DNA of 64,000 bases from Lineus longissimus (Eukaryota; Nemertea; Pilidiophora; Heteronemertea; Lineidae): assembly GCF_910592395.1 (NCBI RefSeq), contig NC_088315.1, forward strand, positions 19,324,219-19,388,218, written 5' to 3'. The notes under the pieces were generated by a model. It saw only the letters and a list, made by a program, of their open reading frames with translations. It made no database searches and was not told the origin of the DNA. The position numbers were made by a program, and so were the translations under genes. Below, piece by piece: positions 25,602-34,900 of this stretch. Every line of letters starts with the position of its first letter. Position 1 is the stretch's first letter.

Positions 25602-26126
25602 ATTCAGCTAGATTCTTTTTTACCGGATGTGTTCATTTAAGGAATTTACTCTGCAATGGCGGGCCTGAATTAATTCAACATCGGGAGGGTGGACCTACAA
25701 TGTGGGTCTGAAATATCAGGCACATTGGCCAAATGTTTGCAGCAGAATTTGAGCTCCACCTGACGTGTTCAATTTCAGTACTACTCCGACACCCAGCAGT
25801 GCTGTGTAAATTTCAATTCTATCAAACCTGAAATTTAACCAGTTCGCTCAAAACAGAAAAAATCTGTTCGGCCATGGCTCCGTTTTGTCAAATCCAACAC
25901 AGCAGGTGCATCTTGACCGTGCCAGAAATGCATTTTGGAATTCATGCGCGGCATCTAACGTCGTGATTGAGAGTATTGAAAGTGGAAACATTTTGCAGTC
26001 GACATTTTGAGAGACGCTGCGCTACGACGGGGTACGCACCTTACAGTATTGGTTGGGGAATGAAGGGGGAGAAGCATGAGACTTTGTATATTTCTACAAA
26101 TGGTGTAAATGTTTCTAAAAATTGTA

Positions 26127-26132
26127 AATAAA
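26127..26132 (+). terminator. SAAL1 poly(A) signal
   Basis: AATAAA about 525 bases after the SAAL1 stop, followed by a TG/T-rich stretch (TTTTGTAGAATTGCTTTG). Plausible 3' end of the transcript. Confidence 0.55.
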
Positions 26133-27215
26133 ATGTTTTGTAGAATTGCTTTGTTTTATTGTTCAGTCGATGTGTGGGGTCTCTTGTGAGGTTGTTGGTT
26201 GACTGCCAGTCTCGCCACAAGTGGGGTCAAATCTGAAAAGTAAGCAACGCTGACAGTGGTTTAATCGCTTATTCGGTGAAAGGGCGATCGAGAAGCATCT
26301 GGCAAACTTCCCATTTTACGATCCGTTGAGTATTTGGCGGACCAGGCGACTCTGTCCGAATGGAGGCCAGAGTCCTCTATTAAAACGTGTACATTACGTG
26401 TACATTGTTGTGCATAGGTTTTGGTAAAAAAAGTACTCATTGGACCAATCAATCTGCACAAAATTTTATATGTGTCAAGAAGAACCCTTTGCCAATAGCA
26501 TGATAAAGTTTTAAAAAATTCCAATACCGATTGCCTGAGAAAAAAAGATTTCTGTACACCATATCCATCAAAACGTCACTGGCGCATTGATATGGCCCTG
26601 TCAAAGTACAAGTTCTAAACTGACCAGTGAGACCACATTTTCTTAAATATATTATCAAAAAGCATATTTCTGTGATGGCCTGACTCTGTAGATTAAGAAT
26701 CAACCACAGATTGAGAATTAATTCCACTTTGGTCCATCCCAGCCATGTATTTACCACAACTTGACATTTTGATAAGCTCTATGTGACTGTGCCACACTTC
26801 CGGTCGTGGATGAATACATGTCTCTGCCCTGGAGGGATGATGAATCATGCCAATACCATCCACACTGTTGAGGAATTATGTTCATGTAGTCACAGTTGAC
26901 CTACTCAACCCCATTAGGTATTCGGGTCAAAGTTATCAAAGCGTCCATGAGCAAGACACTTATCCCTACATTATTTACCTGTCTCTGGCGCATAAATTAG
27001 TACAAGGCTTGCGATTGACCAACATCCTACCCACAGGGAGTAGTTCTCCTAGGTGCTTAATTCTACGTAATCTAGAATAAGCTCTGGCCTGATGAGCCAT
27101 CCATGCCAAAGAGAAATGAAATAGACAAGAACTTTAAATGTGAAGCAGCCCTCCATCTGCATCCTGGATCTTACATTTTAAAAGTTTTATTTTAGACCCT
27201 GCTTCAGTTAATTTT

Positions 27216-27380
27216 CAGTAGAACCTCTCTATTAAGGACACCCTCGGGACTGACAAGTGTTGTCCTTGATAGAGAGGGGTCCTGATTGGAGAGGTCAAAT
27301 AGAATAGAAACAACCAATTCATCTTTAGTGGAGGGGTTGTCCTTAATAGAGAGGCGTCTGCTAAGGGAGGTTCCACTGTA
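27216..27380. mobile_element. TA-type MITE, family G
   Basis: Left end CAGTAGAACCTCTCTATTAA and right end GGGAGGTTCCACTGTA are inverted complements. The core carries the family's TGTCCTTGATAGAGAGG and GTCCTGATTGGAGAGG repeats. Non-coding, about 165 bp, slightly shortened inside. Confidence 0.8.
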
Positions 27381-27891
27381 TCTTAAACCCTCTTGGCTGA
27401 AAGCTATTTGCATAAAATATCAAAATGATTGATTTTCTCGTGACAGACTATTAGTTTCATTGAATACTTATCATTTGGCTCATAAATTATGTGAATTGGG
27501 TTTTCTTGGAAAACTCATCCTATTAAGATCAAAAGTGCAAGTTAATTGGCTCATAAAACTCAATGTATGCTCGATGGGTTAAATATTTCTTTTCTGATGG
27601 ATTAGGTTGGGAGAAAAAGTTGTATTTGTTGATTTAGAAGGCAAGAATTTCTCCGACAGCAAGTTAACTTCTTGATTTTTTAAATACGGAATTACCAGAA
27701 AAACTCTGTGGCAGTTAAGTAGACGAGGTGATTTACCAGTAGTGAACATCCATCCTTAAGTCTCCCTCTTTCCAGGATGGAAAGTATGCACAACGACGGT
27801 TGATCGGCATGAAGTAAGAATGCTTTCTAAAAGATGAGGCCCGAAAAATTGAGGAATGTATAAAAGTGAGGATTTTAAAATCGTTACGAAG

Positions 27892-30800
27892 ATGTCGACA
27901 CATCTCAGAATTATTACACTTCTGTTGACGATAAGTTTTCTTTTTTATTCGACGGTGGATTGTGGCAGAAAGGGACTAAGAAGGATAATAGGTTGGTAGT
28001 TTACATTCTTGGGGGTAACGATTCTCGAGATTAGCCAGAAGGGAACAAAAACAGCTGGGATTTTCATGAAAAACACCCATAGTTAAGTGAGATATGGGAT
28101 AGGGGTACAATAATGATGGTAGGATCATTGGCGAAAATTGCCTGTCGGGATTTGAGGCAAATAGTGCAAAAACACTGGAGTGTAACCCAGGGTGTTGTAA
28201 TTTAGAATTTGAAAGAAAACTGCAGTGTCATCGATTGAACAAACATTCTGGCATTTGATTAATTTCAAGTTTTTTAATTCATTTTTCAGTTTAGTGATAA
28301 ATATTTTTGATCAGACAATTCCTTTATTTTTAAGTTAATTTGTCTTCGCATCTTTTGATATGCGACTCTTTGGAATGAATTACAAACACACCATAAAACA
28401 GAATAACAGTAAATCTTCTCTATCAAGGACTGACAAATGCTGTCCTTAATAGGGAGGTGTCCTGATTAGAGAGGTCAAAATGAATGAGGTCAAACAATTT
28501 GGCCCCAAAACAAGTGTCCTTAGTCTTACGCAAATTTTTGAATGGAAGCTTATTGTGGGCCCTGTTGTTAACATGTTCATCAGGCTGAATCAGGATAATT
28601 GATCTGCGCCGGAGTTATAAACAGGATTTTCACCGCCCGAGAGAAAAGTAGAAAGTAGGTCAAAGCACTGGTCGTACAAAGTCCCCTTTAATTTACAAGA
28701 AAAAACCATCAGAAAAATTCATTGTTCAAAGAGAAATTAAAGTTAAAACCTATTGTTAAAAAGGGGAACAAAATTCAAAATCTTTTTTTTGAGTAATGAC
28801 TGTGTAATGGTAATGACTGTGTAATGGTAATGACTGTGTAATTGTTATGACTATGTAATGGTAATGACTGTGTAATGGTAATGACTGTGTAATTGTAATG
28901 AATGTGTAATGGTAATGAATGTGTAATGGTAATGAATGTGTAATGGTAACGAATGTGTATTGGTAACGAATGTGTAATGGTAATGACTGTGTAATGGTAA
29001 CGAATGTGTAATGGTAATGACTGTGTAATGGTAATGACTGTGTAATGGTAATGACTGTGTAATGGTAATGACTGTGTAATGGTAATGACTGTGTAATGGT
29101 AATGACAGTACAATGATTATATCTGTTAAATACATATTTGATTTTTTTAACAAAATTCCCTGCAACTTTTCGGAGTCGATGAATTCATTGGAATTGTTAA
29201 TTGAGTCGATTAATTTAAGTTGATTATAGCCAAATCGTTCAATTGTTTCAGGTGATGCAATGGGTATTGATGACATTTAAAGGGATACGTCGCGCGTGTT
29301 TATTGTATTTAATGGTGGCACAGGAAAATTGAATAACACAATACATCAACATAACAAAAAGTATCTTAACATACCGCAACAACAAAACAAATCATGAAAG
29401 TTGGTTTCATTCCAGAATTATCACACATACACAAAGACACCTTTTTATCTTTCGACAAATACTTTAAAAGGTTCCCCCAAGGTTACCCCGCAAACCATCA
29501 TCACGTCACATTTTCATGAATTATTGAATTCAGAAATATTCGCTGCGAAACCGATTGATACCTGTGATGATCTTTTCTCCCATGGCTCGAGAAACTTTGT
29601 TTATTTTCTGCATGAATTTTTGATTATTAGCTCGAGGCAGAGATTTCAAAATAAGGCTTTCTTTAAATGCGATTTTGTTTACTTTTCTTTACCGACTTGG
29701 TTCAAACGAACTAAATGGATATCATCCATGAATAATTATTGGATTGGAACTTCATCATTTTATGATTAAATCATTGAATATGATTCAAACCATTGGCATT
29801 ATCTAATATCCACCTGCAGCACTTGTATTTGCCGTTAATTTGGGACGTATGCGCAATTTTTCAGATTTTTTAGTCCTCCTCTTCCTAGCATGCATGAGCA
29901 CATTAGAGCCCAGGCCAATCAAATTGTCTGTAACTATAACAGTTTACATATTCCCGTCACTGACCACAGCTGAGCACACAGTCTCTGGCCATTTAATTGT
30001 CACATGCGGTCATGATTGCAGCGATAAAACTTACTTGTTTGTGAGGGCTTTACGCCACTCTAACCCTCCCTGGGTTTGAGCTAAAAGGGAAAATCATACG
30101 CAATGTAACACAGTAGAACTTCTCTATTGAGATCACCCTTGGGACTGATATATACCGTCCTTATTAGAGAGGTGTCCTGATTGCAGCAGTCAAATTGAAT
30201 GGAAACGACAGGTTTGGGACCAAAACCGGTGTCCTCATTAGAGAGAGTGTCCCTAATAGAGAGCTGTCTGCTAAGAGTGGTTCTAACTGTATCAAATTTT
30301 TTCAGGTTATCCTCAATTTCCCCCAATACTAAAAAGGCCCTGTGAAGGTAAAGAACTTAAGTTATTAAATGATACAGCCGAGCTGCAGTGTATGAAGAAA
30401 TGCCGAGCCGAGCCCAAGTGTTATGCCATTCACACTACAGGGAGAATATGTCGCCTAAAGAACACGGTCTGCCTACAAAAAAGACTTTTGCTGCCTCGAG
30501 ACAGTAACTATTATATCAAAATTCCCAAAGCACCAGGTAGGTTCAATTTGGCTAAACTTTACAATCCCCGATCGGAAATGACGTAGTTTGATCGCATTCA
30601 ACTATAAATCCATTGAACAGTGGTGCTTGGTTAGTCAACCGATGACCTTTTTTTGGGGTGTGATCGGGGATTGTAAACTCGTTCCTTGAATTTTTGTTCT
30701 GACATTTGTGACTCGCTCTACCAAAACTAGGCGCTTGTCGCATCTGAACTCGACAGGTTGATACGGACTTGTTGTTCATTTCCCTATTGTAGACCTTTTG

Positions 30801-32913
30801 TGAAATCTATTACAAACTGATACGGACTTGTTGTTCATTTCCCTATTGTAGACCTTTTGTGAAATCTATTACAAACTGATACGGACTTGTTGTTCATTTC
30901 CCTATTGTAGACCTTTTGTGAAATCTATTACAAACTGATACGGACTTGTTGTTCATTTCCCTATTGTAGACCTTTTGTGAAATCTATTACAAACTGATTT
31001 GGTCACATTTCACAAAAGGTCTACAATAGGGAAATGAACAACAAGTCCGTATCAACCTGTCAAGTTCAGATGCGACAAGCGCCTTGTTTTGGTAGAGCGG
31101 GTCACATTTGTTCATTAGAATAACATAAAGAGAACGCAAGATCCCGGGAAGATAAGTTAGCAGTCATTAGCCAGTTGCTGGGGTCAAACCTACAAACGTA
31201 GGTACTGCCATTTTGGCTAGACCTCAAAATCCTGAAGCAATTAAAACTCTTTCCAAATGAATTGACTGCTCATTTAAAACCTGCGTGTTCTCTGGAAAAG
31301 AAAGAACAGACTCCCGCCCTTAAGCATTCACCATGTTTTGAGGGAGTTTTGATTGCTTTAGGATTTCAAGTCTTGATCAGGACATACCAGTATAGAGGGA
31401 TCATGTCATTTTTCATCCCTGGTAGAATCAGTTATGGGATGGGGCCCAGAGAAAAAACTGAAGTATTTAAAAAAAATAGAAACAGTTTTTGTCCCAACTG
31501 CCCATACTTGCAAAATATGCCTCTAAACTTCTTTTTTTCATCCTGATTTAAGTTCTAGAGAGACCTGTGACATTTATCTTTTATTTTCTGCTGTGAAATT
31601 AAACCCTTTTCTGGGGGAAAATGCAGAAATCCTCCAAAAATTGGAAATACCAACAAACCTGTTGGATGATTTTTTTACAAGACTTGGAAAATCCAACTTA
31701 TAATTTTTCTCTCTTTCTCCACCAGATTTCTACAAACGGCTTCTGGGGCCAACCTGCACTGGAGAAACGAATTACGGACAATTCAGCTCGCAAGGACAGA
31801 CTTTTGAAAGATGCAGAAAGGAATGCGACAAAATGGAAAGCTGTTTGACATTTCGCTGGGGGTTAAAAAAGATTAAGATGAAGTGTTACCTCATGACAAT
31901 GATCTGCCGCTATTGGGTAAAAACTACCCATAAAATCATGGAACGAAGACATAACAAAGTCCAGTTGCATTATACGAAGTTTTCTGTAATTGGTAAGTTT
32001 GTTTTCACTTGTAGGGACGCCAATAACATCCCAATACTTGTTTTGTTTACAAGTAAAATGGGTAAAAAATACTGTCTGTGTAACAGAGGAAAAACATCAA
32101 CGTCCAACCGGGGATTGAACCCGGGACCTCTCGCTTATAAGGCCATCACTCTACCGACTGAGCTAAAGCCTTCCCTCTAGCCTGGGTTAATAGGAATGAT
32201 CCCACTACATACTCCCCCTGTTCGGGAAAGTTGTGTCCTCACAACCGGGTTCTTCCGTGATACAAAGGGTTAATTCATTGTCCAAAGACACACCAGCATC
32301 TGAACAAGTTATTAGTACCCTTTTACCACGTTGGGCGCCAAATGTAACAGAGGAAAAACATCAAGGTCCAACCGGGGATTGAACCTGGGACCTCTCGCTT
32401 ATAAGGCCATCACTCTACCGACTGAGCTAAAGGGAATTTCCCTCCAGCCTCGGCTAGTAGGAATGATGCCACCACTATATCTGTAAAATGCCAAAATTTC
32501 GCCCTCTTACATGCTTAATTTTTGTGATTTGCGAAATTTCAGAGAAATATTTCACGATTTATAGACTGTTCTCACGATGAGGTGACACAACATCCTCTCA
32601 TTTTTCACAAATTCTGAAAAACAATGTTTTGACCAAAAAACAGGGCTGCAAGAATAAAGGAGCAACAGTTATTTTGATGGCTTTCTTTTCTATTTCAGCA
32701 ACAACTTACTCAAAAACAAAAGACAGTAAGACACTTTTCTCCGATCGATCATTCAAAAAAAGCCACGTCAAGTTGATGATGAACAGCCCGATATTTCAGC
32801 AGGTTGTACCAACGCGGGGAATCTGTGCTTATTATTGTCTTCTGAATCATTGTAAAATTTATAAATACAAAAAACACTTGGATGAATTCAAATGTTCGCT
32901 GTATAAAGAATAG
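27892..32913 (+). CDS. Secreted basic protein with three PAN/apple-like cysteine modules (unrecognised)
   Basis: I do not recognise an orthologue. Four exons join in frame: 27892-27991, 30306-30536, 31726-31992, 32699-32913, giving 270 residues. Exon 1 encodes a signal peptide (residues 1-23, hydrophobic core IITLLLTISFLFY, likely cut near VDC). Exon 2 carries cysteines 46, 62, 66, 72, 82, 89 and exon 3 cysteines 121, 140, 144, 150, 164, 171: both fit C-x15/18-C-x3-C-x5-C-x9/13-C-x6-C, a spacing resembling PAN/apple folds. Exon 4 keeps C-x3-C-x4-C-x13-C (242-265) and lacks the outer pair. All introns are phase 1, so exons 2 and 3 are symmetrical modules. The protein is very rich in Lys and Arg, with no membrane segment after the signal. 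Extracellular ligand binding is a guess from the fold type. Confidence 0.68.
28407..28530. mobile_element. Family G MITE, left part only
   Basis: Begins CAGTAAATCTTCTCTATCAA and runs through TAATAGGGAGGTGTCCTGAT to AAGTGTCCTTAG, then homology stops. It lies in intron 1 of the secreted-protein gene. Confidence 0.65.
28790..29106. repeat. 17-bp minisatellite (TGTGTAATGGTAATGAC)n
   Basis: About 18 head-to-tail copies of TGTGTAATGGTAATGAC, with variants AATGAAT, AACGAAT and AATTGTTATGAC. Blocks of variant units cluster in the middle (28885-29010). Reverse-strand open frames here (His-Tyr-Thr-Val-Ile repeats) are artefacts of the array. Located in intron 1 of the secreted-protein gene. Confidence 0.92.
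30111..30291. mobile_element. Family G MITE ending next to the exon 2 splice acceptor
   Basis: Left end CAGTAGAACTTCTCTATTGA; right end GTGGTTCTAACTGTA at 30277-30291, only 14 bases before the exon that starts at 30306. The right end differs from the family form TTCTACTGTA by one extra A, making CTAAC at 30283-30287, a good animal branch-point match 20 bases from the exon. Confidence 0.75.
30558..30677. mobile_element. 120-bp perfect-ended MITE, family F
   Basis: TTTACAATCCCCGATC and GATCGGGGATTGTAAA are perfect inverted complements. The core includes CAACTATAAATCCATTGAAC, which also occurs beside the single end at 48318-48380. It lies just after the exon 2 donor of the secreted-protein gene. 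Confidence 0.8.
30700..31110. mobile_element. Foldback element with four 59-bp tandem units
   Basis: The left arm (30700-30815) and right arm (about 31002-31110) are inverted complements over about 105 bp, from TGTGACTCGCTCTACCAAAA to the mirror TTTTGGTAGAGCGGGTCACA. Between them the inner part of the left arm is amplified as four identical 59-bp units at 30759-30817, 30818-30876, 30877-30935 and 30936-30994. Transcribed DNA could form one long hairpin. Confidence 0.85.
31201..31391. mobile_element. Inverted-repeat MITE, family A (second copy)
   Basis: Left GGTACTGCCATTTTGGCTAG...CCTGAAGCAATTAAAACTC; right GAGTTTTGATTGCTTTAGG...GGACATACC. Ends and core (ACTGCTCATTTAAAACC) match the copy at 530-730. 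Confidence 0.7.
32080..32205 (-). repeat. tRNA-derived repeat, copy 1
   Basis: On the minus strand: an A box in TAGCTCAGTCGGTAGAGTG, a D stem GCTC/GAGT, an anticodon-like loop CTTATAA (UAU), and a T arm CCGGGTTCAATCCCCGG with a perfect 5-bp stem. The acceptor arm does not pair and only about 3 of 5 anticodon-stem pairs form, so it is a tRNA pseudogene or SINE head rather than a working tRNA. It lies between exons 3 and 4 of the secreted-protein gene. Confidence 0.7.
32343..32475 (-). repeat. tRNA-derived repeat, copy 2
   Basis: Near-identical to the unit at 32080-32205, including flanks (TGTAACAGAGGAAAAACATC before, TAGTAGGAATGATGCC after), with one T-stem change (CCTGG for CCGGG, seen as AACCTGGGA). 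The two units are about 263 bp apart in the same orientation, giving a direct duplication of tRNA-like sequence plus flank. Confidence 0.7.
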
Positions 32914-32979
32914 GTTTCAGCTGGCTACACTCCTGAGGCATCGCTCAGTTACAGTTAAAGGCAGTGAGTATATATAAGT

Positions 32980-33807
32980 CCTATGAAAATCGCTACTTTG
33001 GTACCCACAAACTTAAAGGGTAACTCTTGTCAAATTTCACCATATAATGTTTTAGCTGTTTTTGACAAATGACTACGTCACTTTCTCATAAATCAGTAAG
33101 GTTTTCGAATCGAAATGCACATTTTCTAGAAATTGATGGTTAAATCCCGCCCGGACGGCTCGCTTCGATGCCGTTGAAATTGCGCTATGCCGACGACGTT
33201 TTCGTTGATGACGTCACAACATGAACATTTTCGCGGTCGCAGTGGTTAAGATTCAGTGATTTTATAATAAATCTAATCAAAAATGGAAAATTTGAGCTTC
33301 CCATTTGTGATCAACAATTAAAAACGGACGTATTTCCGCAAAGTTGTAAATCACATCATAGTATCACTTTAAAGAGAATCGTTCCCAACCCTCATAGTAA
33401 GAAGTTGTTTGAGCCAAGAGCCGTTACAGAATCCTGGTTGTTCCAAACAAACTGGTTCAAACTTGGCCTGAACTTAAACTCTGTGTTAATTCTACTTGGC
33501 CTAACTGAAGGAGATATCGCAGAGTTAGTGATATAACTGGTTTTGAACAGTACTCCACTACAGACCCTATTATGAAAATCACAACTTTGGTACCCACAAA
33601 CTTAAAAGAGAATCGTTCCCAACCCTCAAAGTAAGAAGTTGTTTGAGCCAAGAGCCGTAACAGAATCCTGGTTGTTCCAAACAAACTGGTTCAAACTTGG
33701 CCTGAACTTAAACTCTGTGTTAATTTTACTTGGCTTAACTGAAGGAGATGTCGCAGAGTTAGTGATATAACTGGTTTTGAACAGTACTCCACTGCAGACC
33801 CTATTAT
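32980..33807. repeat. Tandem duplication, about 240-bp unit, first copy interrupted by a MITE
   Basis: Unit 1 (32980-33569) and unit 2 (33570-33807) both read ATGAAAATC...ACTTTGGTACCCACAAACTTAAA, then AGAATCGTTCCCAACCCTC, and end CAGACCCTATTAT. They differ at few positions, apart from the element at 33017-33368 inside unit 1. Confidence 0.85.
33017..33368. mobile_element. TTAA-flanked MITE, family C, with empty-site duplicate
   Basis: TTAA flanks at 33013-33016 and 33369-33372. Ends AGGGTAACTC and (reverse) AGTGATACTA. The uninterrupted target sequence survives in the neighbouring duplicate at 33602-33605 (ACAAACTTAAAAGAGAATCG), so TTAA is the duplicated target. Sister copy at 17511-17838. 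Confidence 0.8.
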
Positions 33808-34900
33808 TATATTTGTTTCCCCTACAAACTTTTAGTAATTTATACCATACTACACAAACAGCATGCCGTGTCGAAAGTCAGTCGAATGATATTTAGAAAT
33901 GTTCCTTAATGAGTGGTTTGATTCAAGTTCAAATTTTCAATGAACGAACCTCACCTTTGAATGTTGCACTAATGAAGGCATAAAAAGGCATGCGCAATTT
34001 CAGTTTTTTTGCGCATTGGCATAAATGAGAAATTATACTTGTAAGTATAATTTCTTTCCATTCTGTAATCAGCAAGTGCATCACTGATCAATTTGCAAGC
34101 AAATAAAGTGATACAAACAAATAGTTTCTCATCAATTTTATTCTCAATAAATAAACAAATATTGTACCCATTCTCCAAGCAGACAGAGGACATTCTCTCT
34201 CTGTCAACACAGAGTCTTCATTATACATGTAGCAGAGACATAACTGCCACATCAATAAATCTAGTTCTGGAGATGCGCAGGAGCATAATGTTGTACCTCT
34301 TAACCATAATAAGCAAGTGGGAAGAAAGTGATGCAATACTGCACAAAATATTTATTTGGGATTTTTTCTCCTAAAATACCTCAATTGAAAAGTCTTAACG
34401 ATGTTTACCGAGCTATAATTGATTATTCTTACAAATAAAACACACAAATAATTTCTATGAGCACAAATATTTTGAAAGTTTACACCAAATAAACCACTAT
34501 AGGCAATCGATATCAGAAAACAACATGTTCTTTAATATGGAAAAAAATAACCACTTTAGGTTTCAGTATGAAGTTCTGAGCAAATTTTGTTATTTGTTAA
34601 CTATTGTTGGGTCTTATTGACAAACATTCTTTCTGATGAAGAACCTCGTCCATAGGTACAGCCAGCCCCTCCTGAGAAGAGGTTGTTTTCAAGAAATAGA
34701 AGTCTCATTAACAGTATGTTTTAACATTCTAAAGGATTAGAAAAATCTCAAATAGACCACAATTCCAAGGACGTTTATAGACTTATAGCAAATTTGATAT
34801 TCGCATTTTTAAACTCTCCACAAAAAGGGTTTTAACAGTCACTATAGTTTGAATGAGGCTGATATGTTAGAGAAACTTTAACATCCAGTTTATCGGTTGC

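Larger units (their letters stand above)
25602..27891. other. Intergenic region between SAAL1 and the secreted PAN-like gene
   Basis: Holds the SAAL1 3' UTR up to about 26150, one family-G MITE (27216-27380), and otherwise AT-rich DNA in which I see no exon or structure. The promoter of the downstream gene should lie in its last few hundred bases. Confidence 0.5.
32914..34900. other. Convergent 3' region between the secreted-protein gene and CARS1
   Basis: Holds a tandem duplication (about 32980-33807) with a MITE inserted in its first half, then AT-rich DNA. A minus-strand AATAAA (read as TTTATT at 34137-34142) is a candidate CARS1 poly(A) signal. No exon is recognised. Confidence 0.5.

Noticed and set aside
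28775-29276. Overlapping 112- and 141-codon minus-strand frames rich in His-Tyr-Thr-Ile
   Set aside because: They are read straight from the 17-bp minisatellite; the repeat has no stop in these frames.
29401-29769. 122-codon frame in intron 1 of the secreted-protein gene
   Set aside because: No ATG at its start, AT-rich, Phe/Ser/Thr-heavy composition typical of non-coding DNA, no domain.
28790-31000. CRISPR-like arrays
   Set aside because: The tandem arrays have no unique spacers between repeats, and the sequence is an animal genome.
32101-32170. A working tRNA-Ile gene
   Set aside because: Acceptor arms do not pair, the anticodon stem has mismatches, and the unit is repeated with shared non-tRNA flanks.
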